Below are positions 47,365 to 58,800 of a stretch of 64,000 nt of DNA, piece after piece. The DNA lies in NCBI GenBank assembly GCA_015680685.1, contig MNCI01022655.1, positions 1,232,559-1,296,558 on the forward strand, read 5' to 3'. The notes beneath the pieces are model-generated. The model was not told the DNA's origin. It searched no databases and saw only the letters and a list, made by a program, of their open reading frames with translations. The position numbers and the translations under genes are program-made. The first letter of the stretch is position 1; every line of letters starts with the position of its first letter. The DNA comes from Gnetum montanum (lineage: Eukaryota > Streptophyta > Gnetopsida > Gnetales > Gnetaceae).

Positions 47365-48290
47365 CAAGGGTTAGTGTATATTTGATGTTGATAAATTCTT
47401 GGATTAATTCCCATGATCTCATCATAATACCACACAAATCTAGTAGGTCATTTTTTAACTTCCAATGACTTCCTCATATGTTCTTCTTTCAAATTAGCAT
47501 TGATTATTACCAATTTCTTATTATTTAAAAATGCATATTCCAATGTTGCTGGTAGGACCTTTACTTCCAATTGTTTTATTTTCCATAGTGTATAGAATCT
47601 CAAATCATCCCCATTTTGTCTCTTCTTATTGATTTGTTCATGGGTAGAAGTACCTTTCCTTTAATTGTTCTAACTTATTAGTCTCTTTAGCATAGGCACT
47701 AATAATTTGTTCTTTTGGTTTCATCTATTTATTGGATTTGATCTTTTTATTTGTGATCAGCCACCAAGTGCCTTCCTACTATGTGGCTACTACATACATA
47801 TTTTTTACATACATATTTCTTCTACACATTTCTTGTATGCCTTGATATCCTCTCATTTGATAGCCCATACTCTTTGCACATAAGTGCATCCATTATTGCT
47901 ATATGTGATACATGGAACTCTTCATCTCTGTATAATACTAGCTTTGTCTTCCTTGGAAATCTCCAAGGACAAGTGATGAATTTCAAGCTTAGTGTCAACA
48001 ATACTAAGCCAAACGCTTTCCGTAATCATTGGAAATTCTTCATTATTTTTCCCCACATGAATAACTAGAAAATTCACAAAGTAAGACCAACCATTGATGG
48101 TTGTAATCACATCATCCACTTGTCATAGTAAAACTATGATTAACCGTTTTACAAGCTCTAACTAGATGTTACTCTTCTTTAGCGATGGTAGATTCCAAGC
48201 CTAATACATTTTTTGTAAGATTAGGTTTGCTCCTAACCTAGAATCAAGTACATCTTTGCATGGTGTTTGTCTTGCTATCTAAAGGTAAGC
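47365..48290 (-). pseudogene. Protease and protease-RT linker of element G
   Basis: Minus strand. The protease region reads CKDVLDSRLGANLI (catalytic DSG changed to DSR), then SLKKSNI, LELVKRLI, DDVITTINGWSYFVNFLVIH and EEFPMI (47922-48119 frame). The linker toward RT (47365-47900) is colinear with 11130-11700 of element B. Stops throughout. Confidence 0.7.
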
Positions 48291-50906
48291 TAAGGAACTA
48301 CCTAGATCAGTTCGATTTTTTGAAAGGGCTTATGCCTTTATCTAATGAGGGATCATTTGAGTAAGAATGAAAATTGTGACATTTGACATTGATGAAGATA
48401 AAAGCTTGTTGCGTTGAGGAGGATTGGATGTGGATGGGGTGGAAGTAGATGTGCACCCCATTTGTCAAATATTTTCAAAATTTGTTCACAAGAATGATCA
48501 TTCCCTAGGTTGTGATTTGTATGTGATTACCTCCTCTTACATACTAATCACCCTTGTTGCACTCTTATATTGTAATTGTAATGGTATTTTTTCCTATAGG
48601 ATAGGAGATGGCATTGGTGGTAAAGGATTTAGATGTTGATTTAGAGTAGGCCCTGATAGATGCATAAAGAAGTTTGGATCTATTCTTGGAAGTGTTGGTT
48701 AGTGGTACTTAGTTGGGTATTATTGTAGAGTTTAGACAACAACATGACCAAGAGAGATTTAATGTTGTACAAAATTTCCATATGGATCTTGTTGCTGATA
48801 TGTATATTGTTGGCAAGGTGATGGCATGGCCCACAATTGGGGTTGTTTCCATTGCTGATAGTACTACTTTTGTGGTTGTGGAAAAACTTCATTGGCATAG
48901 TACATGGATTGAAAGTTCTACCTATAATTACCTTAAGGGTAAGGTAACCTTTTGAGCATTTTTTTCTTGACAAATCTAGGATTGAGTGCATATGCCCCTA
49001 TTTCCTGTAAGTGTGCCATCATGGGACAACATCCCTTAAGATGTTCATATTGGTATATTGCACATCCCTCCTCATTGATGGATCTTGTGTCTAAACACTC
49101 AACCACTAAAGCCACTTTGCCATTTCATCCAAAATCTTTCTTCTTTTTCTTGTCCTTGCCTCTTTCAAAGGCTTGCTATGTTCTCTTCTCCACAATTTTC
49201 AATGTTGTTACAAATTTTTATCTACTAACTCCCACATTTTCTCTACCTTTGTTGCAATATTAGTTACCATTTTCTGAATTGGTAGAGTCTTTTTTTGAAT
49301 TACTTATTCCAAGGTTTCTTCCTCTTGAGTGTTACAAACTTGTGGATCTCTTTTCCTGATGGATGGATCTCTGTTATATTCTTTAGTTGATTCTCTCTTT
49401 CATTGCTCACCTTCTTCCTTTGCCACTTGGTCAATTAGTCTCTAAATTCAATGGACAATCATTTCAAATAATCGATCTTCAGGATTAACCCTAAGGGTTT
49501 CTTTGGTCTTGTTCTATAATCCATCTACAATGTGCCTTAGTTGTTCCTATTGTGAGAATCCATGGGTTGGCATCTTTATAATAGTGAATAGTACCTTCCC
49601 ATTGCCACATCAAGGGTTTCATGAGTTCATTACTTCCATCCTTAGATTTGTTTCCTTAAATTAGACACCTGTGAGTATGTTTGTTATTTATCATTAAAGA
49701 TCTCTAGCATGGTACTTCATCTTTTGATCAATTCAAGTTTGAGTGATTTGTACTAGCTCTTAGCCTCTTTCACAAGTGTTCTTGGGAACAATTTTAATTT
49801 ATGCCAATCACTTCTAATATTATATCGGGTGTAGGCATCATGGAAAGATTGAAGATGGTGTTGTGAATTAACATTATAACCACCCTAAAATCTTGGCATT
49901 TTATTCATATCGAGCCATTTGATATGACTATCCCTCACATGCCTGGTCAAAATGTAAATAGCTTCTTGGATGTTAATCATGCTATGGGTTGCCATTAGGG
50001 GTTCATCATCATGATCGGGTTTGTGTGCTTTATTATAGTAGTATTCCCTTCTATGCTTATACCTTTCTTGATCCTCTCTTTGATCCCTATATCTTCTTTG
50101 TTCATACCCTTCATCTTTCTCATCTGAATGCTTTAGGTGATAGTCATGGTAATCATAAGTTCTTTTCTCTTCTCTATCATGGTCTTGGTGCCTTTGTATC
50201 CTTCTATCAAAGTCCATTAATTATTGTGATGATGCAAATGAGGTGGTAGGATAATGGTGTTTGCTTGTCCTCCTTTCATGACCTTGGTATTCTTCTCTAT
50301 AGAATTTGGCAGAAACTCTTGGCCTTGAATCATGCTTATACTTTGAGTTAGTAGCCTCCCTCTTAGGTGTCTTTGCTAGGGTGGAATATAGTTGAATTTT
50401 AACAAGTTCCTCAATTTTGATGATAGGTGTTTTCAAAGGTTCTTCAAGATTCTAATGGAGTTGTTCTATAAGAAACATCTTAGCATTGAGTTCTTCAAAG
50501 ACAATGGAAGTGTTAACCTACTTTCCTTTGTTATGTACATGTTTGATTTCCATGGTGGCATATCTCATCCTCTACTCCTTTGTGGGTTTATAGGGCCTTG
50601 TCATGTGCTTAGTCACATTGTACCCTTCTTGTATTTGGTTTAGATTCATTTCTCTTTAGGTAGTTTGGAGCATGTTAAGTGGTACACAATTTGGAGGTGG
50701 GACTATGTTTCCTTGTATGTCTCTCCATCTCATTTGACTATCTTGATGAAAGATGAAAGTAAAATCTAGATGATAAGAATCAACATGAGCATATGTGATT
50801 CTTGTTTGCATCGACATCCCCCATTCTTCTTCATCACTGATTCTATAATCGCTTCTTTTTGTTTCTTTGGTAGGTGATGATGTATCCTTGTTTGAAGCAA
50901 TGTTAT
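48291..50906 (-). pseudogene. gag of element G
   Basis: The N-terminus near 50906 reads ASNKDTSSPTKETKRS, with ATT where elements C and D have the start ATG. It continues TRITYAHVDSYHLDFTFIFH and WRDIQGNIVPPP. An Arg/Glu/Asp-rich region follows (49885-50217), then the Gag core with RHVRDSHIKWLDMNKMPRF, and the Cys/His motif CAIYQYEHLKGCC near 49050. The TGA shared by B, C and D is AAA here, in LKRLPYP. Older and more mutated than C and D. Confidence 0.7.
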
Positions 50907-51014
50907 GGTTAAGTGTACTTACTTTTTATAGTTATTAGAAAATTATGAATTTTAACTTTGGGTTCTTGATACAATGAACTTTATGAAATCAATTACTTAA
51001 CATACATTAACTTG

Positions 51015-51032
51015 TCCATGGGAATGGCACCA
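51015..51032 (-). promoter_or_regulatory. Primer-binding site of element G
   Basis: Minus-strand TGGTGCCATTCCCATGGA, one base from the LTR end; degenerate relative of the site in B. Confidence 0.6.
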
Positions 51033-51033
51033 A

Positions 51034-51918
51034 TGATGGGTAGTGAAGTAATCCAACACCCAACCATACAAGTCACAGGTGTTCACTCATGACCAAATTG
51101 TAATCCATGGATGAGGCAATGTGAATATGCTAGTAATTGATTTCAGTTTAAGATCATTGTCTTCCCATGTGGAGCTAGTGAGCTCTACATGTATGGTGTA
51201 GCTCATAGTGAGGTATATGATATGTTGATGTTGATAGGCCATTTCTCCTAGCAAATATAGTAAAGTGAAAATAGTTTCTAACTCTAAGGAAAGCAATAAA
51301 TGAATCTACTCTATCATATGGTGATGAATATCCAGTCCTAATTTTTCGTACACGTATTGGGCTTATGTAATCATTATTGGGATTACTAAGTATTTCAATA
51401 TTGGACAAGATAAGCAATAATACTACTAGGTTACCAAACGATCACACTTTACGCTCAAAATTAGTCATATCCATTTTGCATACTAACAACAATAAAAGTA
51501 AAGTGCATGGAATAGTAAAACATTAGCTAACAAAGTACTAATTATTAGTCTAAGTGAAAATAGTAAAAATTATTCTAAGTAAAGGAGTAAATTAGGAGAA
51601 TGTTGCAATAGTAGGAAATAGCTCGATCTTTATTGCAGTCACACTTGTGCCTAAGTACAAGATGTTTGAATAAAAACTGTATTCACTAACTCACGCTACA
51701 CTATGGGCCTTCACACTTCTAAGTACTTAAGAATAAATTCATGAAAACAAACTAAAAGAGTTCTGTTACTCTTGAATGAAAAATATTATAGATCCATGTG
51801 CCTAAGTGCTATATTTATAGGCTAGCACACATCCCACAATATCACATATATAATGATGTAGCTAGTGCTATGATATTGGAGCTACAATATCATAGTCCGT
51901 CCAAAATTGGATTTATCA
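51034..51918 (-). mobile_element. 5' LTR of element G
   Basis: Starts TGATGGG and ends TTTATCA, 885 bp. Minus-strand TATA box near 51811-51820; TGATATTG/ATATCATAG palindrome relics at 51835-51895. Inserted in a LINE. Confidence 0.75.
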
Positions 51919-53185
51919 ATAGGGGTAGTGGTAGATAAGAATTTAAAATGATTTTTAAGATAGGAAATGGTACTGTTATGGTCAGTGATGATGGTATTGT
52001 CAATAGAAATTTTGTCTAAAGAATGTAAAGGAGATGAATTATTAAGATATTTGAAAAATTCCTTATTTTGTTGCTCTTGAATATTTAACCAAGTAATCCT
52101 ACTTTTAGTTAAGGAACTTTGTGTCCTATAAACATCCCACTATTGAAAAGCTAATGATGCTCTCACCCAGTCCTAATGAACTTGAGAATTGAAATGATCT
52201 AGAACCAACTAATTAGAAAGATGGTTAATAATAGATTAAATGTTATCATACTCTAGTCTAGCATGAGAGCCACTTTCTTACCATAATAGCAAGCAAACTT
52301 TTGCACTCTACAAGTAGCATGATGCCACCATTGAATCCATCCCAGTTGACGTAAGGGCCTTGGTTCAACATTCCAAAGGCTAGAGAGAATTTTTTGTGTA
52401 GTAGAAGAAGAGAAATAATTACTATTTAACCAAAAGATATGGAAATTATGTTTAAGGTAACTGCCATTAATTTGAATAAACATGGTGATGGGGAAATGAT
52501 CTGATAAGGTTGCATGTTGATGAACAATAGTAGCAGAAGAAGCTTGGAAAAAGAAAGAGTGAAAAAGTAAAACCTATCCAATAAGTTGTAAATGCAAGCT
52601 TTCCATAGACGAAGATTACTCTAGGTATATCTATGAAAAAGATTACTAGTAGCAGTGCCATCAGCATCAGTAAGATAAAATTTATCATGAAACTAAGATC
52701 AATTTTGATACTCGTAAGTTGGAAGATGAATAGGCACATCCCCACCTTATCATCTAAAAAATTTCTCATATTAAAATCCCTTCCAGAAATCCAAGGAATA
52801 AAGAGAAGAGACATTACAAGTTCTTGCCATAATAGAGCACATTCTATAGAATCATTAGGATCATAACTTGAACATACACTAGAAGGATCATGTGCGGAGG
52901 AGAAGATTGCCCAAGTAACTTTGTGCCCTAAATTAGAACCACCTTGAATAATTTTATCTTTCCAATAAGAGGAAAAGAGAATGGTTGCACCTCCTTTTCC
53001 AAATCATGGGAATTAGCAATAACTAAAGAGTGAGGAAGAAACCAATGGGCTAAAAGAGATAAATGATTAGCCAAAATTTTAATCTCTTAAAATAGAACAA
53101 AATTAAAGATAATATTTAAACTAGAGAAAACATTTCTTGCATGTTTACACCAAAGTCTATTAGTTAGGCCTCAAACATTATAAGA
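51919..53185 (-). pseudogene. LINE (L1 type) ORF2: endonuclease and start of reverse transcriptase region
   Basis: Minus strand. The APE-type endonuclease starts MNIFSYNV, a stop, GLTNRLW, and continues PWISGRDFNM (the GDFN site with Gly changed to Arg) and ATLSDHFPI (the conserved SDH motif). Sequence resembling the endonuclease-RT linker (TKSRITWLNI, KEFFKYLNN) follows until the LTR of element G cuts it at 51918; RT is absent. Several frame changes and stops. In intact L1 elements this enzyme nicks target DNA and primes reverse transcription. Confidence 0.7.
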
Positions 53186-54480
53186 AAAGATGTTCATGGA
53201 TAAGCAAAGGAAGTTTCTTGTGAAATACCTTCAAAATTTTGTAAATTCAAAGTGTCAACTTCCATGGTATATGAGAAAATAGCAAAAGAGCTTCTTGTAG
53301 TAACTAATGAAGCAAAATTAATCTTTAGGGAAGAAGTAAATTGTGGAACTTTAGGTGATGATGCCTTAACTATTTTCCTTCCATTGGTTTTTACAAACTC
53401 ATCATTTTTAATTGAGTCCTTAAATGATATGGAAGATCTAGCTTGTGCTTTAGATGATACCTTGATAATTGAGGCAATCAATGGTACTTGTAACTACTTG
53501 GAAGGACTAGAAGAGGATGAAGGTTTAGAGACACTTTTAGAAGAGAATCTAAGATTGAAATTTTTTAGTGATGGGTGGAACTCTGGAACATATGATGAGC
53601 ATCTTTTTTGAATCTCAGATAATTATTTCTTATCTTAGCGAAGACGAAACATGTAGAAATGTGATGCTTAGCTTGATGACATTAGCTGCAAGAATTAGGA
53701 AGATAGAAATAATCAACTTTGTGAGTAAAGAATTTTCCATCTACTGTAAAGGTTAAGAAGTTTTTTGTGAGATATTAAGTTCAATACAATAGTGACATAA
53801 ATCACTTCCATTAACCTCAATTCCATGATTTGAAATAATACAACCTAGGGTACACACTATGTCTCTCTCCATAGAGAAAAACATTAAGGGGAGATTTGGT
53901 CACTCAAGATTGCAAGGAATAATATTATAGGGTGGATCATTAACATTAAAATCAAATGTCCAAGCTTATGTAAGAAGAGTTGCATTACGTGCTAGAAAAA
54001 TTGGGATGGAAAGAGCCTTCTTAGCATGGGAAGCATCAAAGAGTTCCACAAGAATAAGATTCCAAGAATTCTAATGGGCATGGGAAATGTGGATAACTTG
54101 GGACTAAATAATATTTTTGACTTGCATGTTCATACTTGATGAATAGGGTAAGAAACCAACAATATTTGAAGGAAAATGAAGCAAGTAGTGAAATCTTTTG
54201 AAACAACATCAAAAATATCATTTGAAAGATGAAAATCGATAGTAGGGAGATTTGAGGTACCTTCATTTTGAGAATAAGTGAAAGTATTGGGTGAATCTCC
54301 CAACCATGGGAAGAAGCCCCAAAAGTGTTGACTCTTACTTTGCTTCCTTGGCCTTTTGTGCTTTATTTGTGTCTAATAGCAAAAGTGAAGATATGCACTT
54401 AGGATTCCAACAATGCCAAATAGAAGGTAGAAACCACCACAACACAGGTGTAGGTAGAAGCTTGGAAAGCAATTAGGCAT
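53186..54480 (-). pseudogene. LINE ORF1-like region
   Basis: Minus-strand sequence 5' of the endonuclease contains VELFDASHAKKALSIPIF, WTFDFNVNDPPYNIIPCNLE and NLPLMFF, which resemble plant L1 ORF1 (nucleic-acid-binding protein), with many frame changes. A region rich in Ser/Lys (53194-53481) precedes ORF2. Assignment rests on position and weak similarity. Confidence 0.5.
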
Positions 54481-54880
54481 TATCATAGAGGTCACCAAAA
54501 TCTCCTTCACAAGCTACATTATGAGTTCCAAGAGCTGAAAAAACTACAAATCAGGCTAGGCCTACGAAGCTTAACAAAATCATGGAAAAAACATAGGCTA
54601 GGAGGAGGCATTAGCTACAAATGTAGGAAAAATCTACAGCCTTTTGTCCATTGGTGTGTGAGGTAGTTGGCCCAACTAATGCAGAGCACCACATAGACAT
54701 AGTAGATAAGAGCAAAGCATAGTTGCTATAGTTACTAGAGGAACCACTAGGGTCAACCTTATTGGTTGATGCAGCTACGATGAGCAAATCTACCCTATAA
54801 AGGTGACCAAACAACTACCCCTAAAAACAGGCAAGAAACGAAGTTAACAAACTTTTTATTTAGCTTAGATGGGGGCTTAG
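54481..54880. other. Possible LINE 5' leader, no gene seen
   Basis: Upstream of the LINE ORF1-like region; no recognised feature. Confidence 0.35.
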
Positions 54881-54954
54881 TGTGTTGTTACTAAGAATCT
54901 CAAAGTAGTTTTCTCATTACACTTTCTCTCTATCATTCCCATAGGGAAGTCATC

Positions 54955-55270
54955 TTAGACTTGGAGGGATGGTATAGAATATAGTCCATGACTAGACTTG
55001 AAGGATGGTATAATAAAGGATGGTATATAATAGTCCAAGTCCAATACTCCAAGTGCTCCATGACTAGACTTGGAGGAATGTTATGGATGGGTGTCATAGA
55101 ATACTCCATAAGAAGGGTTCATATTCATGATAAATGTATTCATAAAAGAACCCATGGAATAGATGTATTCATGATAGACTTGGAGGGATGGTATGAAATA
55201 CTCCATGACATGGACATGGAGTGATGGTATGATGGTATAAAATACTTCATGAGAAGGGCTCATATTCATT
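54955..55270. repeat. Irregular short tandem repeats
   Basis: Variants of CTTGGAGGGATGGTAT, TCCATGACTAGACTTG, and GAGAAGGGYTCATATTCAT recur four to six times, with spacing of 30-130 bp. Confidence 0.7.
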
Positions 55271-55284
55271 TTAGAATAACAATT

Positions 55285-55600
55285 AAGCACCACTTCTATT
55301 TAATTACAAGATATTTTTCTTAGCCCATACCTCTATTTAAATTAATTACAAGATTTGGGATCTTATTCTCAACCCATGCTTGTATTTAAATTAATTACAA
55401 GATCTTGTTCTCAAATCATGCCTAAAATTGTTCTTCATAAATATTTTTAAGGAAGTCTTACCTTCAAAAGATTATTTGTTCTTCATAAATATTTTTAAGG
55501 AAATCTTACCTTCATAAGATTATGTATTCCCCATAAAGGTACTTAATGAGGCCTTACCCTCAAAGGATTATCTACCTTGTAAAGGTAATAATTCATGAAT
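55285..55600. repeat. Two adjoining tandem repeat sets
   Basis: The first set repeats ATTTAAATTAATTACAAGAT about three times (55300-55410). The second has two near-identical 48-bp units starting TTGTTCTTCATAAATATTTT (55432 and 55480) and one or two diverged units to 55590. Confidence 0.8.
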
Positions 55601-55786
55601 AAATCATCTTTTCCTCTTCTCCCTTTGCTGCTCAACATATTTTGCAACTTATAAAACTTGTCCTTTGGAGTCTATATGGCCTCAAGTACTTTGTTCACTA
55701 GAGAGATTTGTCACATTTTAAAAAAAGGTTCCAATGGAATCATCAAAATTATGGTATACAACACTTTATTCTTTAGAGAGATTTGT

Positions 55787-56302
55787 NNNNNNNNNNNNNN
55801 NNNNNNNNNNNNNNNNNNNNNNNNNNNNNNNNNNNNNNNNNNNNNNNNNNNNNNNNNNNNNNNNNNNNNNNNNNNNNNNNNNNNNNNNNNNNNNNNNNNN
55901 NNNNNNNNNNNNNNNNNNNNNNNNNNNNNNNNNNNNNNNNNNNNNNNNNNNNNNNNNNNNNNNNNNNNNNNNNNNNNNNNNNNNNNNNNNNNNNNNNNNN
56001 NNNNNNNNNNNNNNNNNNNNNNNNNNNNNNNNNNNNNNNNNNNNNNNNNNNNNNNNNNNNNNNNNNNNNNNNNNNNNNNNNNNNNNNNNNNNNNNNNNNN
56101 NNNNNNNNNNNNNNNNNNNNNNNNNNNNNNNNNNNNNNNNNNNNNNNNNNNNNNNNNNNNNNNNNNNNNNNNNNNNNNNNNNNNNNNNNNNNNNNNNNNN
56201 NNNNNNNNNNNNNNNNNNNNNNNNNNNNNNNNNNNNNNNNNNNNNNNNNNNNNNNNNNNNNNNNNNNNNNNNNNNNNNNNNNNNNNNNNNNNNNNNNNNN
56301 NN
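55787..56302. other. Assembly gap (516 N)
   Basis: Sequence unknown. It follows a duplicated stretch (TTTAGAGAGATTTGT just before the gap, TAGAGAGATTTGTCACA near 55700), so a collapsed repeat is likely. Confidence 0.95.
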
Positions 56303-56341
56303 TATTTGAAACTCTTTAACTATAGCACCATATCTACCCTC

Positions 56342-56360
56342 ATATATATATATATATATA
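56342..56360. repeat. (TA)n microsatellite
   Basis: About nine TA units. Confidence 0.9.
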
Positions 56361-56849
56361 GCCGTACCTTGCTAAGAACATAGAAGTGCCTTAAATAGAG
56401 GTGCCTTTTATCTCATATAGGATGGCTGACCGTTAAGGTAAATGGCATAGTTGACTCTTAGATCGAACGGCTACAAGCCACACGCTCTAAATATAAATAT
56501 AAAAACAATTCATAAAATTACACTTCAAAGTATTAACCAGCACACTCAATCATTGAATTAATTTTGTTCAACTCTCCTAAAACCTTTCATCTTACAATGA
56601 TGAAATAGCCATCCAAATCCCACACAAAATTGCAGAATTGCCGAATTTTCATCGCAAATCTTACAAGGATGGCACAAAGAAAGATTCTTGCTCTTCTTTA
56701 CTACGAAGCATATTTGCATGCAGTATAAAGCATACTATATATACGTAGCAAGTAGCACGAAATTCCTATGGATTCATGATTTTTCAGTCAACTTTGATTT
56801 CTAATTGTTTTTTTTACCAAAAAGAAGCCTGAAAGAAAGAACTGCAGAT

Positions 56850-57287
56850 CTAATCGGAAGCATCAATGAGGCGCTGGATAGCATGAAATCTAGAAATGTC
56901 ACAGGGAATTGTGATGGGACCTTCATGTTGAAATCCAAACTCATTTTCAGCATCTTGCAACAGCTTTCTTAACAGAGGATGATTGAAATGTGAAACAGGC
57001 ACCACCATTTTGTGTCTTTCACCATAATTCCCTACATACACTGCAGAATGGCCCCTGGGCACATCTCTAAGCCTGTAAATGTGATCATGATCATACTCAA
57101 ATTTCTTTCCCATAAATTCAACCTCCGGGGAAGAACATGCAGAACTCATGGACCTGCGTATCTTCACATTCCTTGGACTTTCCAGCTTTTTTGCATATTT
57201 AGGCCCAAAGAAAAAGCAAAGTCTGACCCTAAACCTGATCTTGCCTGCCAATCTCAGCTTAAGTTTGAGCCTTGGCTTCACGGCCAT
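56850..57287 (-). CDS. SAUR-family auxin-responsive protein
   Basis: An intact single-exon gene on the minus strand, 145 residues from ATG 57287 to TAG 56850. That start has a strong context (GCCATGGCC). An in-frame ATG at 57377 would add 30 residues that do not look conserved. The N-terminus is basic (KPRLKLKLRLAGK), and the SAUR domain spans about residues 72-141: DVPRGHSAVYVG, VVPVSHFNHPLLRKLLQDAE, EFGFQHEGPITIPCD. In angiosperms SAUR proteins are small, auxin-induced, and promote cell expansion by inhibiting PP2C.D phosphatases that act on plasma-membrane H+-ATPases; whether this copy does so is inference. An ATATATTG stretch near 57405 could serve as a TATA box, and no typical polyadenylation signal was clear. 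It is the only gene here that looks functional, with retroelement debris on both sides. Confidence 0.92.
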   Translation of the reverse strand: MAVKPRLKLKLRLAGKIRFRVRLCFFFGPKYAKKLESPRNVKIRRSMSSACSSPEVEFMGKKFEYDHDHIYRLRDVPRGHSAVYVGNYGERHKMVVPVSHFNHPLLRKLLQDAENEFGFQHEGPITIPCDISRFHAIQRLIDASD

Positions 57288-58200
57288 GGCTGCCTCAGTT
57301 CTCGTTTTCTCATGAGCTGGTGAAACCCAAAACCTGAAAAAGAGCTCAGCACAAATATTTAGTGTTTTCAACTTCATTATTATTTAAAACAAGTATTTTA
57401 TTTACAATATATTCTTAGCTACAGTTGTTTTTAAAATGGGATTTGTCTCGATTGCCTGGTTGGTGTTATTTTTTTTTTAAAAAATATGGCTGTACTTTGT
57501 GGTCTGCAACTTCAATCCCCACGAAAACGAGGTCAGTATCAGTGAGCCTTTTCTTTGCTGGTTTCTGCCGCTTTCGGAATCCCCACTGCTTACTGTTAAA
57601 TTGCCACATGTTAAGATATGATTTAATTCGAATTGATTAGTGGCCTTGAATTCTGGCAAGCAACCGGTTATTTTAAATATATTGCCGGACTATGATTATT
57701 GCATGTGAAACAAACCAGTCATTCAGTGACCGAGATTACAAAAGTTTTTAAAAGGGTTCTTTAATCATCTTTCTAAATATTATTCATATTCTGCCCTCTA
57801 TCCCAATATCAATTTACATCATTTTTCTTTGGGTTCAATTGATGTAACTGCATAGATGGAAAAATTGTATGATCATTCGGGGTCATAATGCTCATTCCGT
57901 AGAATGAGGTCTTTTAAAAAAATTGTATTGGATTTCTAACAAGTGAGGTCTTGTTAAAAAATTATACGGGATTTCTAAAAAGAATCTCAAAGATCACCAT
58001 AAATCAAGATGAAAATGTAATATAAATTATTAAAATTCAATAAAAGAATATTCAAGTAGACATGCAAACCCATTTAGATTTTCAATTACTTACATTCATG
58101 AGAATAGAATTAATATGAGACCTACCATTTCCGACAGATACTGGGTAAAACGGGAGTCTAAAAAACGCAACTGAATATACGCCGCATGATCTGGTGCAAA
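57288..58200. other. SAUR upstream region
   Basis: No further gene. I did not find a convincing TGTCTC auxin-response element in the part next to the gene. A poly(T/A) tract lies at 57470-57485. Confidence 0.4.
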
Positions 58201-58800
58201 TGCTTATGATAATAAGAATTTCGTTTCTTAATATTGAAAAATCATCGATCATCCTCATAGATTTTCGACCTTAACGGAATAGAACCATGAATCTTGTGCT
58301 TCATATTTTTATCAGTTGCCAAAAGGGCTTAAATGCTGACATTTGAGTTACCGCAAGATACACTACCTATCTTTGGAGGCTTCCATTACAAGCAGACAAT
58401 GACGGTTATAATAATAAGAATCTGATTGCTTAATATTGAAAAATCATCCATCATAGATTTTCGACCTTAACTGAACAGAATCATGAATCTTGACCTTAAT
58501 ATTTTTATTAGTTACCAAAAGGTTTAAATGCTGACATTTGAGATACAGCAGGGTGAGATACAGCAGGATACACTGGATACACTGGCTACCCTTGTAAGCT
58601 TTGATTACGGACAGACAATAAGAATTTGATTTCTTAAATCTAAAAATCATAAATATCATGATAGATTTTCGATCTTAACGGAATAGAACTGTCCTTAATA
58701 TTTCTATTGCCGAGGGGCTTAAATGCTGACATTTGAGATACGGCAGGCTACACTACCTAGCCTTGTAGGCTTTGATTACGGACAGGCAATGACGCTTTTC
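58201..58800. repeat. Three tandem ~203-bp repeats upstream of SAUR
   Basis: Three units share, in order, CTTAATATTGAAAAATCAT, ATAGATTTTCGACCTTAAC, TTAAATGCTGACATTTGAG, then TACACTRSCT and GATTACGGACAG. Anchor positions 58228, 58430 and about 58633 give a period near 203 bp. Units two and three carry small indels, and GATACAGCAGG is doubled in unit two. Confidence 0.85.

Noticed and set aside
53252-53611. 119-codon plus-strand ORF
   Set aside because: Antisense to LINE ORF1/ORF2 sequence and without family resemblance; treated as a shadow.
55658-56383. Long ORFs across 55658-56383
   Set aside because: Made of undetermined bases in the assembly gap.
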